The notes beneath the pieces are model-generated. The model made no database searches. It was not told the origin of the DNA and was given only the letters and a program-made list of their open reading frames with translations. A stretch of DNA of 64,000 nucleotides from positions 1 through 64,000 of the forward strand of contig NZ_WWCP01000034.1 of assembly GCF_009857505.1 (NCBI RefSeq), read 5' to 3'. The translations under genes were made by a program, and so were the position numbers. This stretch comes from Duganella lactea (GTDB lineage Bacteria > Pseudomonadota > Gammaproteobacteria > Burkholderiales > Burkholderiaceae_D). This document shows positions 44,325 through 53,091 of the stretch, piece after piece. The stretch's first letter is position 1; each line of letters starts with the position of its first letter.

Positions 44325-45371
44325 GTGATATTAAACGCAAAGCCGAATTTGGCCGAATCTTCCTCCGAACACGATGCCGACACCGATCTGGTGGTCAACG
44401 ACGGCGATTTTGGCGACGATGACGACGGCCTCGGCCCGATCGAACTGCATCTGGCCCCGGAACACTGCGGCCAGCGCCTCGACAAAGTCATTTCCGGCCT
44501 GGTGCCGCAGTTTTCCCGTGGCCGCCTGCAGACCTGGATCACCGACGGTTTCGTCACGGTGGACGGCAAACCGGCGAAAAGCACCAAGGATACCGTGTAT
44601 GGCGACGAGAAGGTCATCATTCTGCCGCAACCGGAGCCGGAAGACGAGGCTTTTAAGCCGGAACCGATCGAACTTAACATTGTTTTTGAAGATGAGCACC
44701 TGATTGTGGTCAACAAGCCGGCCGGCCTGGTGGTCCATCCGGGCGCCGGCAACTGGTCCGGCACCTTGCTCAACGGCTTGCTGCACCACTGCCCGCAGCT
44801 GGCCGGCGTGCCGCGCGCCGGCATCGTTCACCGCCTGGACAAGGACACCAGCGGCCTGATGGTGGTCGGCAAGACGCTGGCCGCGCAGACCGATCTGGTG
44901 CGCCAGCTGGCCGCGCGCACCGTCAAGCGCGAGTATTTCGCCGTGGTCTGGGGCACGCCGCGCATCAGCGGCACCATCGACGCGGCCATGGGCCGCCACC
45001 CGCGCGACCGCGTCAAGATGGCGGTCTCGACCGGTATGGGCTCGAAGCCTGCCATCACCCATTATCAGCTACTGGGGAGCGGCAAGCTGGGCGAAGGCCG
45101 TCCGGTCAGCCTGGTGCAGTGCCGCCTGGAAACGGGCCGCACCCACCAGATCCGCGTGCACATGCAGTCGATCGGTTTCCCGCTGGTGGGCGACACCGTG
45201 TACGGCAAGCAGCACCTGGCCGATTATTTCCCGCGCCAGGCGCTGCAAGCGCGCCGCCTGGGGCTGGTGCATCCGGCCACCGGCGAGCAGTGCGAGTGGC
45301 GGGTGCCGCTGGCCACCGATTTCGCCGAACTGCTCAAGCGAGCCGGCATCGAGGAACCGGAACACCTCTGA
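44325..45371 (+). CDS. rluD: 23S rRNA pseudouridine synthase RluD
   Basis: A 348-residue RluA-family enzyme: acidic N-terminal extension (about 10-38), S4 RNA-binding domain (about 48-105: QRLDKVISGLVPQFSRGRLQTWI) and a catalytic domain with Asp172 in HRLDKDTSGLMVV. RluD makes three pseudouridines in helix 69 of 23S rRNA. The GTG at 44325 with AGGA 6 nt upstream is the best start; the extension to 44256 would overlap bamD. The long Asp-rich N-terminus is typical of betaproteobacterial members. Its stop TGA overlaps the pgeF ATG by one base. Confidence 0.94.
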   Translation: MILNAKPNLAESSSEHDADTDLVVNDGDFGDDDDGLGPIELHLAPEHCGQRLDKVISGLVPQFSRGRLQTWITDGFVTVDGKPAKSTKDTVYGDEKVIILPQPEPEDEAFKPEPIELNIVFEDEHLIVVNKPAGLVVHPGAGNWSGTLLNGLLHHCPQLAGVPRAGIVHRLDKDTSGLMVVGKTLAAQTDLVRQLAARTVKREYFAVVWGTPRISGTIDAAMGRHPRDRVKMAVSTGMGSKPAITHYQLLGSGKLGEGRPVSLVQCRLETGRTHQIRVHMQSIGFPLVGDTVYGKQHLADYFPRQALQARRLGLVHPATGEQCEWRVPLATDFAELLKRAGIEEPEHL

Positions 45372-46153
45372 TGTCGAATCCATGGTTGCTCCCGCACTGG
45401 CCGGGCCTGCCAGACAATATCGGCGTGCTGTCGACCACGCGGCGCGGCGGCGTCAGCCCGGCGCCGTATGACGACGGCCACGGCGGCGGCGGCCTCAACC
45501 TGGGCACGCATGTCGGCGACCTGCCGGCCCAGGTGGCCGCCAACCGCGCGCTCCTGCGCGCCGCGCTGCCGGCCGATCCGCTCTGGCTGTCGCAGGTGCA
45601 TGGCACGGCGGTGCTCAATGTGGCCGAAGCCGATCCGCGGCAGGTGCCGGAGGCGGACGCCTGCATCGCCACGGCGCCCGGCAAGGTGTGCGTCATCATG
45701 ACCGCCGATTGCCTGCCGGTGCTGTTTGCCGACCGGCAGGGCAAGACGGTCGGCGCGGCGCATGCGGGCTGGCGCGGGCTGGTGTCCGGCGTGCTGGAAA
45801 ACACGGTGGCGGCGATGCGCGCCGCCGGCGCCGGTGAACTGACTGTGTGGCTGGGACCGGCCATCGGCCCGGATCAATTCGAGGTGGGCCCGGAAGTCCG
45901 GCAGGCTTTCCTCGGCGAAGCCGGCGACGCGGCCGGCGCCCAGCGGGTCGAGGCGGCCTTCCGCGCCATCGCCGGCAAGCCGGGCAAGTACCTGGCCGAC
46001 ATCTACGCCCTGGCGCGCGCGCGCTTGCAGGGCGCCGGCGTGACGGACGTCCATGGTGGCGAGTTCTGCACCGCGTCCAGCGCGGCGCGTTTCTATTCCT
46101 ACCGGCGCGACGGCGTCACCGGCCGACAGGCCAGCTTAATCTGGCTCAAATGA
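45371..46153 (+). CDS. pgeF: Peptidoglycan editing factor PgeF (YfiH, multicopper-oxidase-like)
   Basis: A 260-residue protein of the YfiH/DUF152 family. Zinc- or copper-binding residues lie in LSQVHGTAV (His), TADCLPVLFAD (Cys) and AAHAGWRGL (His). YfiH corrects L-Ser mis-incorporation in UDP-MurNAc peptides in E. coli and related enzymes act as purine nucleoside phosphorylases or laccases. ATG 45371 sits in the TGATG junction with rluD, the usual rluD-pgeF operon. The 3' end overlaps a small convergent gene by 18 nt. Confidence 0.93.
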   Translation: MSNPWLLPHWPGLPDNIGVLSTTRRGGVSPAPYDDGHGGGGLNLGTHVGDLPAQVAANRALLRAALPADPLWLSQVHGTAVLNVAEADPRQVPEADACIATAPGKVCVIMTADCLPVLFADRQGKTVGAAHAGWRGLVSGVLENTVAAMRAAGAGELTVWLGPAIGPDQFEVGPEVRQAFLGEAGDAAGAQRVEAAFRAIAGKPGKYLADIYALARARLQGAGVTDVHGGEFCTASSAARFYSYRRDGVTGRQASLIWLK

Positions 46154-46345
46154 ACGCGCTTCCCGCGCGGCTTGCTCAGCAGCTCGCCGCCGGGCTTTGC
46201 GTTTGCCGGTGCCGGCGATATAAATCAATGTTCCTAACGGCAGCACGCAATAGAACAAAAACGTTACAATTCCCGCAACCACGGAAGTTTCTGTCAACGC
46301 CATCAGGCCGACGACGTAAATCCAAGCAATCGCTACAATCAGCAT
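46136..46345 (-). CDS. Small two-helix membrane protein, function unknown
   Basis: A 69-residue protein with two hydrophobic helices (about 2-17 and 21-45) and a highly basic C-terminal tail (KRKARRRAAEQAAREARSFEPD). I do not recognise a family. The clear membrane pattern with a positive-inside tail supports a real gene, but no strong ribosome-binding site precedes the ATG, and the last 18 nt lie antisense over the end of pgeF. It is divergent from phaC, whose start is 33 nt beyond. Confidence 0.55.
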   Translation of the reverse strand: MLIVAIAWIYVVGLMALTETSVVAGIVTFLFYCVLPLGTLIYIAGTGKRKARRRAAEQAAREARSFEPD

Positions 46346-46377
46346 CGTGTTTAACTCACTACTTTAGGGAACCACAC

Positions 46378-48024
46378 ATGAATTTGCCCGATCCGCACGC
46401 TTTCAACGCCTGGATGCAGTCCAATCCGATGGCCGCCATGATGCAGGATGTCGGCGCCCACATCAAGCCGGAAGCGATGGCGCAACTGAAGGACGATTAC
46501 CTCAAGGATTTCGGCGCATTGTGGCAGGACTTTGTTTCCGGGAAAACGCCGCCGGTCAGCGACCGCCGTTTCACGTCGGCCGCCTGGCAGGGCAATCCGA
46601 TGTCGGCGTTCAACGCCGCCGCCTACCTGCTGAACGCCAGGTTCCTGATGGCCATGGTGGACACGGTGGACGCCACGCCGCAGCAACAACAGAAGATCCG
46701 CTTCGCCGTGCAGCAGATTGTCGACGCCATGTCGCCGGCCAACTTCCTTGCCACCAATCCGGAAGCGCAGCAGAAACTGATCGAAACCAAGGGCGAGAGC
46801 CTGACCCGGGGCCTGGTCAACATGCTGGGCGACATGAACAAGGGCCATATTTCCCTGTCCGACGAATCGGCGTTCGAGGTCGGCCGCAACCTGGCGGTGA
46901 CCGAAGGCACGGTGGTGTACGAGAACCCGCTGTTCCAGCTGATCCAGTACACGCCGAAAACCGCCACCGTCAGCCAGACGCCGCTGCTGATGGTGCCGCC
47001 GTGCATCAACAAGTTCTACATCCTTGACCTGCAGCCGGAAAATTCACTGGTGCGTTACGCGGTGGAGCAGGGCAACACGGTGTTCCTGGTGTCTTGGAGC
47101 AATCCGGACAAATCGCTGGCGCGCACCACCTGGGATGACTACGTCGAGCAAGGCGTGATCCAGGCGATCCGCGTGGTGCAGGACATCAGCGGCCAGGACA
47201 AGCTGAACATGTTCGGCTTCTGCGTCGGCGGCACCATCGTCTCGACCGCGCTGGCGGTGTTGGCCGCGCGCGGCGAACAGGTCGCCAACAGCCTGACGCT
47301 GCTGACCACCTTCCTCGACTTCCGCGACACCGGCGTGCTGGACGTGTTTGTCGATGAAACCCAGGTGGCGCTCCGCGAGCAGCAGCTGAAGGATGGCGGC
47401 CTGATGCCGGGCCGCGACCTGGCCAGCACCTTCTCCAGCCTGCGTCCCAACGACCTGGTGTGGAACTACGTGCAGTCCAACTACCTGAAGGGCAACGATC
47501 CGGCCGCCTTCGACCTGCTGTACTGGAACTCGGACAGCACCAATCTGCCGGGCCCGATGTTCTGCTGGTATCTGCGTAACACCTATCTGGAAAACAAGCT
47601 CAAGACTGGCGAGCTGGTGGTGGCCGGCGAAAAAGTCGACCTGCGCCGCATCGACGCGCCGGCCTTCATCTACGGCTCGCGCGAGGACCACATCGTGCCG
47701 TGGCCGTCGGCGTTCGACTCGCTGGCGATCCTGAGTGGCCCAACGCGCTTCGTACTGGGCGCATCCGGCCACATCGCCGGCGTCATCAATTCGCCGGCCA
47801 AGAACAAGCGCAACTACTGGACCAATGACGACGGCAAGGCCAAGAGCGCCGATGCCTGGTTCCAGGGGGCGGCCGAGCATGCTGGCAGTTGGTGGCCCGA
47901 ATGGGCGAAATTCCTCAGCGATCACGGCGGCAAAAAGCTCAAGCCCAAGACCAAGCCTGGCAACGCCAAATACAAGGCGATCGAACCGGCGCCGGGCCGT
48001 TACGTCAAGGTAAAATCCGACTAA
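46378..48024 (+). CDS. phaC: Class I poly(3-hydroxyalkanoate) synthase PhaC
   Basis: A 548-residue synthase that polymerises hydroxyacyl-CoA into cytoplasmic PHA granules. The N-terminal domain (about 1-180) is variable; the alpha/beta-hydrolase domain has the lipase-like box GFCVGG with nucleophile Cys282, Asp437 in GSREDHIVPW and His465 in GASGHIAG. Motifs and length match class I (short-chain) enzymes. AGGGA precedes the ATG at 46378; the longer frame from 45847 runs through pgeF in another phase. phaA and phaB are not in the window. The regulator phaR follows after 179 nt. Confidence 0.95.
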   Translation: MNLPDPHAFNAWMQSNPMAAMMQDVGAHIKPEAMAQLKDDYLKDFGALWQDFVSGKTPPVSDRRFTSAAWQGNPMSAFNAAAYLLNARFLMAMVDTVDATPQQQQKIRFAVQQIVDAMSPANFLATNPEAQQKLIETKGESLTRGLVNMLGDMNKGHISLSDESAFEVGRNLAVTEGTVVYENPLFQLIQYTPKTATVSQTPLLMVPPCINKFYILDLQPENSLVRYAVEQGNTVFLVSWSNPDKSLARTTWDDYVEQGVIQAIRVVQDISGQDKLNMFGFCVGGTIVSTALAVLAARGEQVANSLTLLTTFLDFRDTGVLDVFVDETQVALREQQLKDGGLMPGRDLASTFSSLRPNDLVWNYVQSNYLKGNDPAAFDLLYWNSDSTNLPGPMFCWYLRNTYLENKLKTGELVVAGEKVDLRRIDAPAFIYGSREDHIVPWPSAFDSLAILSGPTRFVLGASGHIAGVINSPAKNKRNYWTNDDGKAKSADAWFQGAAEHAGSWWPEWAKFLSDHGGKKLKPKTKPGNAKYKAIEPAPGRYVKVKSD

Positions 48025-48203
48025 ATTGTTTTAATTGAAAATTGGTTGCGTTGCAATAAGGGCTAAAACTTATCTCAGATTGTGCAAGCCAATCAGTTTC
48101 ACCTCTATAATAAGTACAGTAGGCACGCGGAGGAGGGACTCGCCGTCCCTTTTCTATCCGATTTTGAAGAGACATGCGCTGCGGCGCAATAAACGGACTT
48201 GTG
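48025..48203 (+). promoter_or_regulatory. phaC-phaR intergenic region with likely phaR promoter
   Basis: Contains a perfect TATAAT at 48106-48111 with a poor -35 (TGCAAG at 48083, 17-nt spacing), the near-palindromes TTGCGTTGCAA (about 48042-48052) and TTGTGCAA (48080-48087), and a small GGGAC/GTCCC hairpin followed by TTTT at 48131-48149. The two TTG...CAA elements beside the promoter could be PhaR sites for autoregulation, as known in other bacteria; this is inference. Confidence 0.45.
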
Positions 48204-48761
48204 ATGAGTAGTGCGAAAAAAAATGCTGACCGCCTGATCAAAAAATATCCGAACCGCCGTCTGTACGATACGCAGACCAGTTCCTACATTACCTTGACCG
48301 ACGTTAAACAGCTGGTGCTGGACAACGAGGAATTCACCGTTGTCGACGCCAAGACCAATGAAGATCTGAGCCGCAGCATCCTGCTGCAGATCATTCTGGA
48401 AGAAGAAGCCAGCGGCGCGCCGATGTTCTCCAGCGACGTGCTGGCGCAGATTATCCGCTTCTACGGCCACGCGATGCAGGGCATGATGGGCTCGTACCTG
48501 GAAAAGAACGTCCAGGCCTTTACCGACATCCAGCGCAAATTCACCGGCAGCGCGGTCGGCGGCCAGCCGTTCAGTCCTGAAATGTGGACCCAGTTCATGA
48601 ACGTCCAAGGCCCGATGATGCAGGGCATGATGAACAATTACATCGACCAGAGCAAGAGCCTGTTCGTGCAGATGCAGGAGCAGATGCAGAACCAGAGTAA
48701 GAGCCTGTTCGGCACCTTCCCGTTCGCGCCGGTACCGCCAGCGCCGACCGATAAAAAGTAA
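48204..48761 (+). CDS. phaR: PHA synthesis regulator PhaR
   Basis: A 185-residue regulator: N-terminal PHB_acc_N DNA-binding domain (about 5-65: RLIKKYPNRRLYDTQTSSYITLTDVKQLV), then a PHB accumulation-regulatory domain and a Met/Gln-rich C-terminus (MQGMMNNYIDQSKSLFVQMQEQMQNQSKSLFG) suited to binding the PHA surface. PhaR represses phasin genes and is released by binding to PHA. The ATG at 48204 is preferred; the extension to 48174 adds ten non-conserved residues. Adjacent to phaC, as in Cupriavidus-type loci. Confidence 0.94.
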   Translation: MSSAKKNADRLIKKYPNRRLYDTQTSSYITLTDVKQLVLDNEEFTVVDAKTNEDLSRSILLQIILEEEASGAPMFSSDVLAQIIRFYGHAMQGMMGSYLEKNVQAFTDIQRKFTGSAVGGQPFSPEMWTQFMNVQGPMMQGMMNNYIDQSKSLFVQMQEQMQNQSKSLFGTFPFAPVPPAPTDKK

Positions 48762-48787
48762 TTTCGCTACGTCCTTCGTAGTGCGCT

Positions 48788-48822
48788 ACGGCACGACTCA
48801 CGCAAGTGGTCGTGCCGTTTTT
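48788..48822 (+). terminator. Rho-independent terminator of phaR
   Basis: ACGGCACGAC (48788-48797) pairs perfectly with GTCGTGCCGT (48809-48818), 11-nt loop, then TTTT. A second hairpin CTACG-TCCTT-CGTAG precedes it at 48769-48783. Confidence 0.88.
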
Positions 48823-48842
48823 GTAACTTAATTACAATTCGG

Positions 48843-48901
48843 TTGACCGTCAAATTCTTCGGTAGTACCATCGGCAACATTGAAAATGGAATCGATTCCA
48901 T
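48843..48901 (+). promoter_or_regulatory. Promoter and LacI-type operator of the sugar ABC operon
   Basis: TTGACC (48843-48848) and TACCAT (48866-48871) are spaced by 17 nt and form a plausible sigma-70 promoter. The perfect 16-bp palindrome ATGGAATCGATTCCAT lies at 48886-48901, just after the likely transcription start. A central CG in an even palindrome is the hallmark of LacI-family operators, and this position would block transcription. The regulator gene is not in the window. Confidence 0.6.
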
Positions 48902-48983
48902 CAATGCTTGCGGAAAGTGCTTAGACACGTCACAAGCGATACGCATAGAATGAGCGCTCGACGCTCACAGGGAGACAAACAGA

Positions 48984-50222
48984 ATGCATCAGGCCACAAA
49001 ACTGGGCTGCGCGATCGCGCTGGCGCTGTGGGCGGGCGCCGCTGTGGCGCAGACGCCGCTGAAGGCGACCGTCTCGCACTGGTGGACCTCGGGCGGCGAA
49101 TCGGCCGCCGTCAAGCAGTTCGCGGATGCATATAACAAGGCCGGCGGCCAGTGGGTCGATCAGGCGATCGCCGGCGCCGATCAGGCGCGCGCCATCACCA
49201 TCAACCGCATCGTCGGCGGCAACGCGCCGGTCGCGGCGCAGTTCAATACCTCGCTTCAGTTCCGGGATTTCGTCGAGCAGGGCCTGCTGAACAATGTCGA
49301 CGACGTGGCCGCCGCCGGCAAGTGGGAGCAGATCATGCCGCCGTCGATCCTGCAGGCGATCAAGATCAACGGCCATTTCTACGCCGCGCCGGTGGACATC
49401 CACATGCCCGCGTGGTTCTTCTATTCCAAGGCCGCCTACAAGAAAGCCGGCATCACCGCCGAGCCGCAGACGTGGGCGGAATTTTTGCGGCAGTTGGCCA
49501 AGCTGAAGGCGGCCGGCGTGGTGCCGCTGGCCTTCGGCGGCCAGGTGTGGCAAGAGAAGATCACCTTCGACGCCATCTTCGCCATGGTCGGCGGCGCGGA
49601 CCTGTACCTGAAGGTGTACCGCGACCGCGACCAGCAGGCGGTGATGTCGCCGGCCTTCAGGCAGGTGCTGGTCGAGTTCAAAAAGCTGAAAGGCTTTGTC
49701 GATGCCGGCTCGCCGGGCCGCAACTGGAACGACGCCACCGCCATGGTGGTGCAGGGCAAAGCCGGTGTGCAGATCATGGGCGACTGGGCCAAGGGCGAAT
49801 TCGCCGCCGCCCGTCAGGTGGCCGGCAAGGACTATGGCTGCTTTCCCGGCTTCGGCCCGAAAGCGCCGTACATCGTGGCCGGAGACGCCTTCGTCTTCCC
49901 GAAAACGAACGACGCCAATGCTGTCAAGGCGCAAAAGCTGCTGGCCAATGTGATCACCTCACCGGCGACCCAGGTGGCCTTCGCCGCACGCAAGGGCGCG
50001 ATCCCGATCCGTGGCGATGTCGATGAATCGCAACTGGACCTCTGCGCGCGCCTGGGGCTGGCCATCATGAAGGACAAATCGCGCCAGCTGCCGAATACCG
50101 AAATGCTGGCGTCGCCCGACACCACTGGCGCGCTACAGGATGTGCTGACCAAATACTGGAACAAGAACCAGTCGCCGGAAGATGCGCAAAAAGCCTTCTC
50201 CCGCGCCATCCGGGACGAATAA
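48984..50222 (+). CDS. Sugar ABC transporter substrate-binding protein
   Basis: A 412-residue periplasmic binding protein of the family-1 extracellular solute-binding group: signal peptide ending AVA (about residue 22), then VSHWWTSGGESAAVKQFADAYNKAG, AGADQARAITINRIVGGNAPVAAQF, and GVQIMGDWAKGEF, typical of glucose/mannose binding proteins such as Pseudomonas and Thermus GtsA-type. Aromatic residues that could stack on sugar are abundant. The substrate is a monosaccharide or small oligosaccharide by analogy only. GGGAG lies before the ATG. First gene of a four-gene operon. Confidence 0.9.
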   Translation: MHQATKLGCAIALALWAGAAVAQTPLKATVSHWWTSGGESAAVKQFADAYNKAGGQWVDQAIAGADQARAITINRIVGGNAPVAAQFNTSLQFRDFVEQGLLNNVDDVAAAGKWEQIMPPSILQAIKINGHFYAAPVDIHMPAWFFYSKAAYKKAGITAEPQTWAEFLRQLAKLKAAGVVPLAFGGQVWQEKITFDAIFAMVGGADLYLKVYRDRDQQAVMSPAFRQVLVEFKKLKGFVDAGSPGRNWNDATAMVVQGKAGVQIMGDWAKGEFAAARQVAGKDYGCFPGFGPKAPYIVAGDAFVFPKTNDANAVKAQKLLANVITSPATQVAFAARKGAIPIRGDVDESQLDLCARLGLAIMKDKSRQLPNTEMLASPDTTGALQDVLTKYWNKNQSPEDAQKAFSRAIRDE

Positions 50223-50225
50223 TTG

Positions 50226-51110
50226 ATGACCCGGAAACGTCAAAGCGTTTCATTCGCGGCCTACATCGCCATGATTCCGATGGCGCTGACGGTGCTGCTG
50301 GCCTATCTGGGCACGATGCTGTGGACGGCCCGCGTGTCGGTCAGCAGCTCGCGCACTTTCCCGTCCGGCGATTTTGTCGGCGCCTCGCAGTACATCCGCC
50401 TGTTCAACAACGAGCGCTGGCTGCTGTCGCTGCAGAATGTCGCCGTGTACGGCTTGCTGTTCATCGTCGCCTGTCTGGTGATCGGCTTTCTGCTGGCGGT
50501 GTTCATCGACCAGAAAGTGATGGCGGAAGGCGCATTGCGCACCGTGTTCCTGTATCCGTATGCGATGTCCTTCGTCGCCACGGGGCTGGTATGGCAGTGG
50601 ATATTGAATCCGGAACTGGGCGTGCAGCAGGTGCTGCGCCAGCTGGGATGGGCCGATGCGCAATTCGACTGGATCGTCGATCAGGACATGGCGATTTACA
50701 CCATCGTCATCGCCACCGTGTGGCAGGCTTCCGGCCTGGTGATGGCGCTGATGCTCTCCGGCCTGCGCGGCGTGGATGAGGAAATCTGGAAGGCGGCCCG
50801 CATCGACGGTATTCCGCGCTGGCGCGTCTACGTCAGCATCGTGCTGCCGATGCTCAAGCCATCGCTGTCGACCGCCTTCGTGCTGCTGTTCGTGATGGTG
50901 GTGAAAGTGTTCGACGCCGTGGTGGCGATGACGCAGGGCGGGCCGGGCACCGCCAGCGAGGTGCCGGCCAAATTCATTATGGATTATCTGTTCGGCCGCG
51001 CCAATATCGGCCTGGCGTCGGCCGCCTCGATCGTGCTGCTGCTGACGGTGCTGGCCATCGTCGCGCCATTGTATTTTGTGCGCAGCCGCCGTGCCGCGTC
51101 GGGGGCGTGA
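50226..51110 (+). CDS. Sugar ABC transporter permease 1 (MalF/UgpA type)
   Basis: A 294-residue inner-membrane permease with six predicted helices and the cytoplasmic EAA loop EEIWKAARIDGIPRWRVYVSIVLPML (about 184-209) that docks the ATPase. Distinctive blocks are RTVFLYPYAMSFVATGLVWQWILNPELG and VFDAVVAMTQGGPGTASEV. Start ATG 50226 is 3 nt after the binding-protein stop; a TTG at 50223 is possible. It overlaps permease 2 at TGATG. Confidence 0.92.
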   Translation: MTRKRQSVSFAAYIAMIPMALTVLLAYLGTMLWTARVSVSSSRTFPSGDFVGASQYIRLFNNERWLLSLQNVAVYGLLFIVACLVIGFLLAVFIDQKVMAEGALRTVFLYPYAMSFVATGLVWQWILNPELGVQQVLRQLGWADAQFDWIVDQDMAIYTIVIATVWQASGLVMALMLSGLRGVDEEIWKAARIDGIPRWRVYVSIVLPMLKPSLSTAFVLLFVMVVKVFDAVVAMTQGGPGTASEVPAKFIMDYLFGRANIGLASAASIVLLLTVLAIVAPLYFVRSRRAASGA

Positions 51111-52018
51111 TGGACCACTTGATTGATCACGACAGGATCGCCGCCGCGCCGCGTCCGCGCCGCAGCCTGGCCTGGACGCCGGCGCGCATCGGCGTGTATG
51201 CCTTCCTCATCTTGGCCGCGCTGTTCTTCCTGCTGCCGCTGTACGTGATGCTGGTGACATCGGTGAAGCCGATGGAGGAAATCCGCCTTGGCACGCTGTT
51301 CGCGCTGCCGCACAACCTGACGCTGGAGCCGTGGCGGCAGGCCTGGTCGTCCGCCTGCACCGGGCTGGAATGCGATGGCATACGCGGCGGCTTCTGGAAT
51401 TCGGTCGCCATCGTGGTGCCGAGCACCGTCCTGTCAATCGCCATCGGCGCGGTGAATGGTTATGCGCTGTCGTTCTGGCGTCCGCGCGGCGCCGGCGTGC
51501 TGTTCGCGGTGCTGATGATGGGCGCCTTCATCCCGGCGCAGGTGATGATTTATCCGCTGGTGCGCATGCTGGCGGCGGCCAGTTTGTTCAGTTCTTTGCC
51601 GGGCATCATCATCATCCACACCATCTTTGGCATGCCGGTGATGACGCTGCTGTTCCGTAACTACTACGCGGCGCTGCCGCTGGAGCTGTTCAAGGCGGCG
51701 CGCATCGACGGCGGCGGTTTCTGGCGCATCTTCCTGCAACTGATGCTGCCGATGTCGACGCCGGTGATCGTGGTCGCGGCCATCATGCAGGTGACGGGCA
51801 TCTGGAATGACTTCCTGCTTGGCCTGGTGTTCGCCGGTTCCGAGCACTTGCCGATGACGGTACAGCTGAATAACATCATCAACACCACCACCGGCGAGCG
51901 GCTGTACAACGTCAACATGGCGGCGACGATACTGACGTCCATCGTGCCGCTGGCGCTCTACTTTATTTCCGGCCGCTGGTTCGTGCGCGGCATCGCCTCC
52001 GGCGCTGTGAAGGGTTAA
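51110..52018 (+). CDS. Sugar ABC transporter permease 2 (MalG/UgpE type)
   Basis: A 302-residue permease with six helices and an EAA loop LELFKAARIDGGGFWRIFLQLMLPMSTPV (about 190-218). The first helix starts after a proline/arginine-rich cytoplasmic tail. A C-rich periplasmic loop (SACTGLECDGIRGG) between helices 1 and 2 is notable. Start is ATG 51110, or the GTG at 51107 overlapping permease 1 by 4 nt. 2 nt before the ATPase gene. Confidence 0.92.
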   Translation: MDHLIDHDRIAAAPRPRRSLAWTPARIGVYAFLILAALFFLLPLYVMLVTSVKPMEEIRLGTLFALPHNLTLEPWRQAWSSACTGLECDGIRGGFWNSVAIVVPSTVLSIAIGAVNGYALSFWRPRGAGVLFAVLMMGAFIPAQVMIYPLVRMLAAASLFSSLPGIIIIHTIFGMPVMTLLFRNYYAALPLELFKAARIDGGGFWRIFLQLMLPMSTPVIVVAAIMQVTGIWNDFLLGLVFAGSEHLPMTVQLNNIINTTTGERLYNVNMAATILTSIVPLALYFISGRWFVRGIASGAVKG

Positions 52019-52020
52019 AC

Positions 52021-53091
52021 ATGTCTAACGTCGCTATTCGTGATCTGCAGATTCAGTTGGGTGGTAACAAGGTGATCGAGTCGCTCAGCCTTGACGTCAA
52101 AGCGGGTGAGTTCGTGGTGCTGCTGGGCCCTTCGGGCTGCGGCAAATCGACGCTGTTGCACAGCATCGCGGGCCTGATCGACAGCGCCGGCGGCCAGATC
52201 GAAATCGGCGGCAAGGACATGACCTGGGCCGATCCCAAGGATCGCGGCATCGCGCTGGTGTTCCAGTCCTACGCGCTATATCCGACCATGAACGTCGAGG
52301 CGAATATGTCCTTCGGCCTGCGCATCAGCGGCACGCCGAAGGCGGAGATCGCGCGGCGGGTATCGCGCGCGTCGGAGATGCTGCAACTCGGTCCGCTGTT
52401 GAAGCGCAAGCCGGCCAACCTGTCCGGCGGCCAGCGTCAGCGGGTGGCGATCGGCCGCGCCATCGTGCGCGAGGCGCAGGTGATGCTGTTCGACGAGCCG
52501 CTATCCAATCTGGACGCCAAGCTGCGCACCGAGTTGCGGCGGGAGCTGAAGCAGCTGCACAAGCAGCTGGGCGCAACCATGATCTACGTCACCCACGACC
52601 AGGTCGAGGCGATGACGCTGGCGCAGCGCATGGCGGTGATGAAGGGCGGCGTGGTGCAGCAGTTCGACACGCCGGACATCGTCTACAATGAACCGGCCAA
52701 TCTGTTCGTGGCCGGCTTCCTTGGTTCGCCGGGCATGAACCTGTTCAACGGGACGGTCGAGCGGCGTGACGGTGGCGTCATCTTCAGCAACCAGCACCTG
52801 TCGGTTGACGTCAGCGGCTATGCGTTCAAGCATGCATTGACGGGCAGGCAGGCCTGCGTGCTGGGCGTGCGGCCGGAGGATATCGACATCGGCGCTGGCT
52901 TGGCCTGCGCCTCGGTATCGCTGATCGAGGCGATGGGCGCGCAGCGGGTGGTCTGGCTGGACTTCCACGGCACGCAGGTGGCGGCCCTGGTGCAGGATCA
53001 GTCGCGCATCGAGACTGAGAGCGTCATCGGCTTCTCGGTGCGACCACAGCGCGTTTCGCTGTTCGACAGTGTTAGCGAGCTGAGAATGTAA
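52021..53091 (+). CDS. Sugar ABC transporter ATPase (MalK/UgpC type)
   Basis: A 356-residue ABC ATPase: Walker A GPSGCGKST (about 37-45), Q-loop VFQSYALYPTMNV, signature LSGGQRQRVAIGRAI, Walker B VMLFDEPLSNLDAKLR and H-loop YVTHDQ, then a C-terminal TOBE/OB domain (about 235-350) as in MalK and UgpC. With the three preceding genes it completes a carbohydrate importer. Its last 20 nt overlap the 3' end of the convergent histidine kinase gene. Confidence 0.93.
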   Translation: MSNVAIRDLQIQLGGNKVIESLSLDVKAGEFVVLLGPSGCGKSTLLHSIAGLIDSAGGQIEIGGKDMTWADPKDRGIALVFQSYALYPTMNVEANMSFGLRISGTPKAEIARRVSRASEMLQLGPLLKRKPANLSGGQRQRVAIGRAIVREAQVMLFDEPLSNLDAKLRTELRRELKQLHKQLGATMIYVTHDQVEAMTLAQRMAVMKGGVVQQFDTPDIVYNEPANLFVAGFLGSPGMNLFNGTVERRDGGVIFSNQHLSVDVSGYAFKHALTGRQACVLGVRPEDIDIGAGLACASVSLIEAMGAQRVVWLDFHGTQVAALVQDQSRIETESVIGFSVRPQRVSLFDSVSELRM

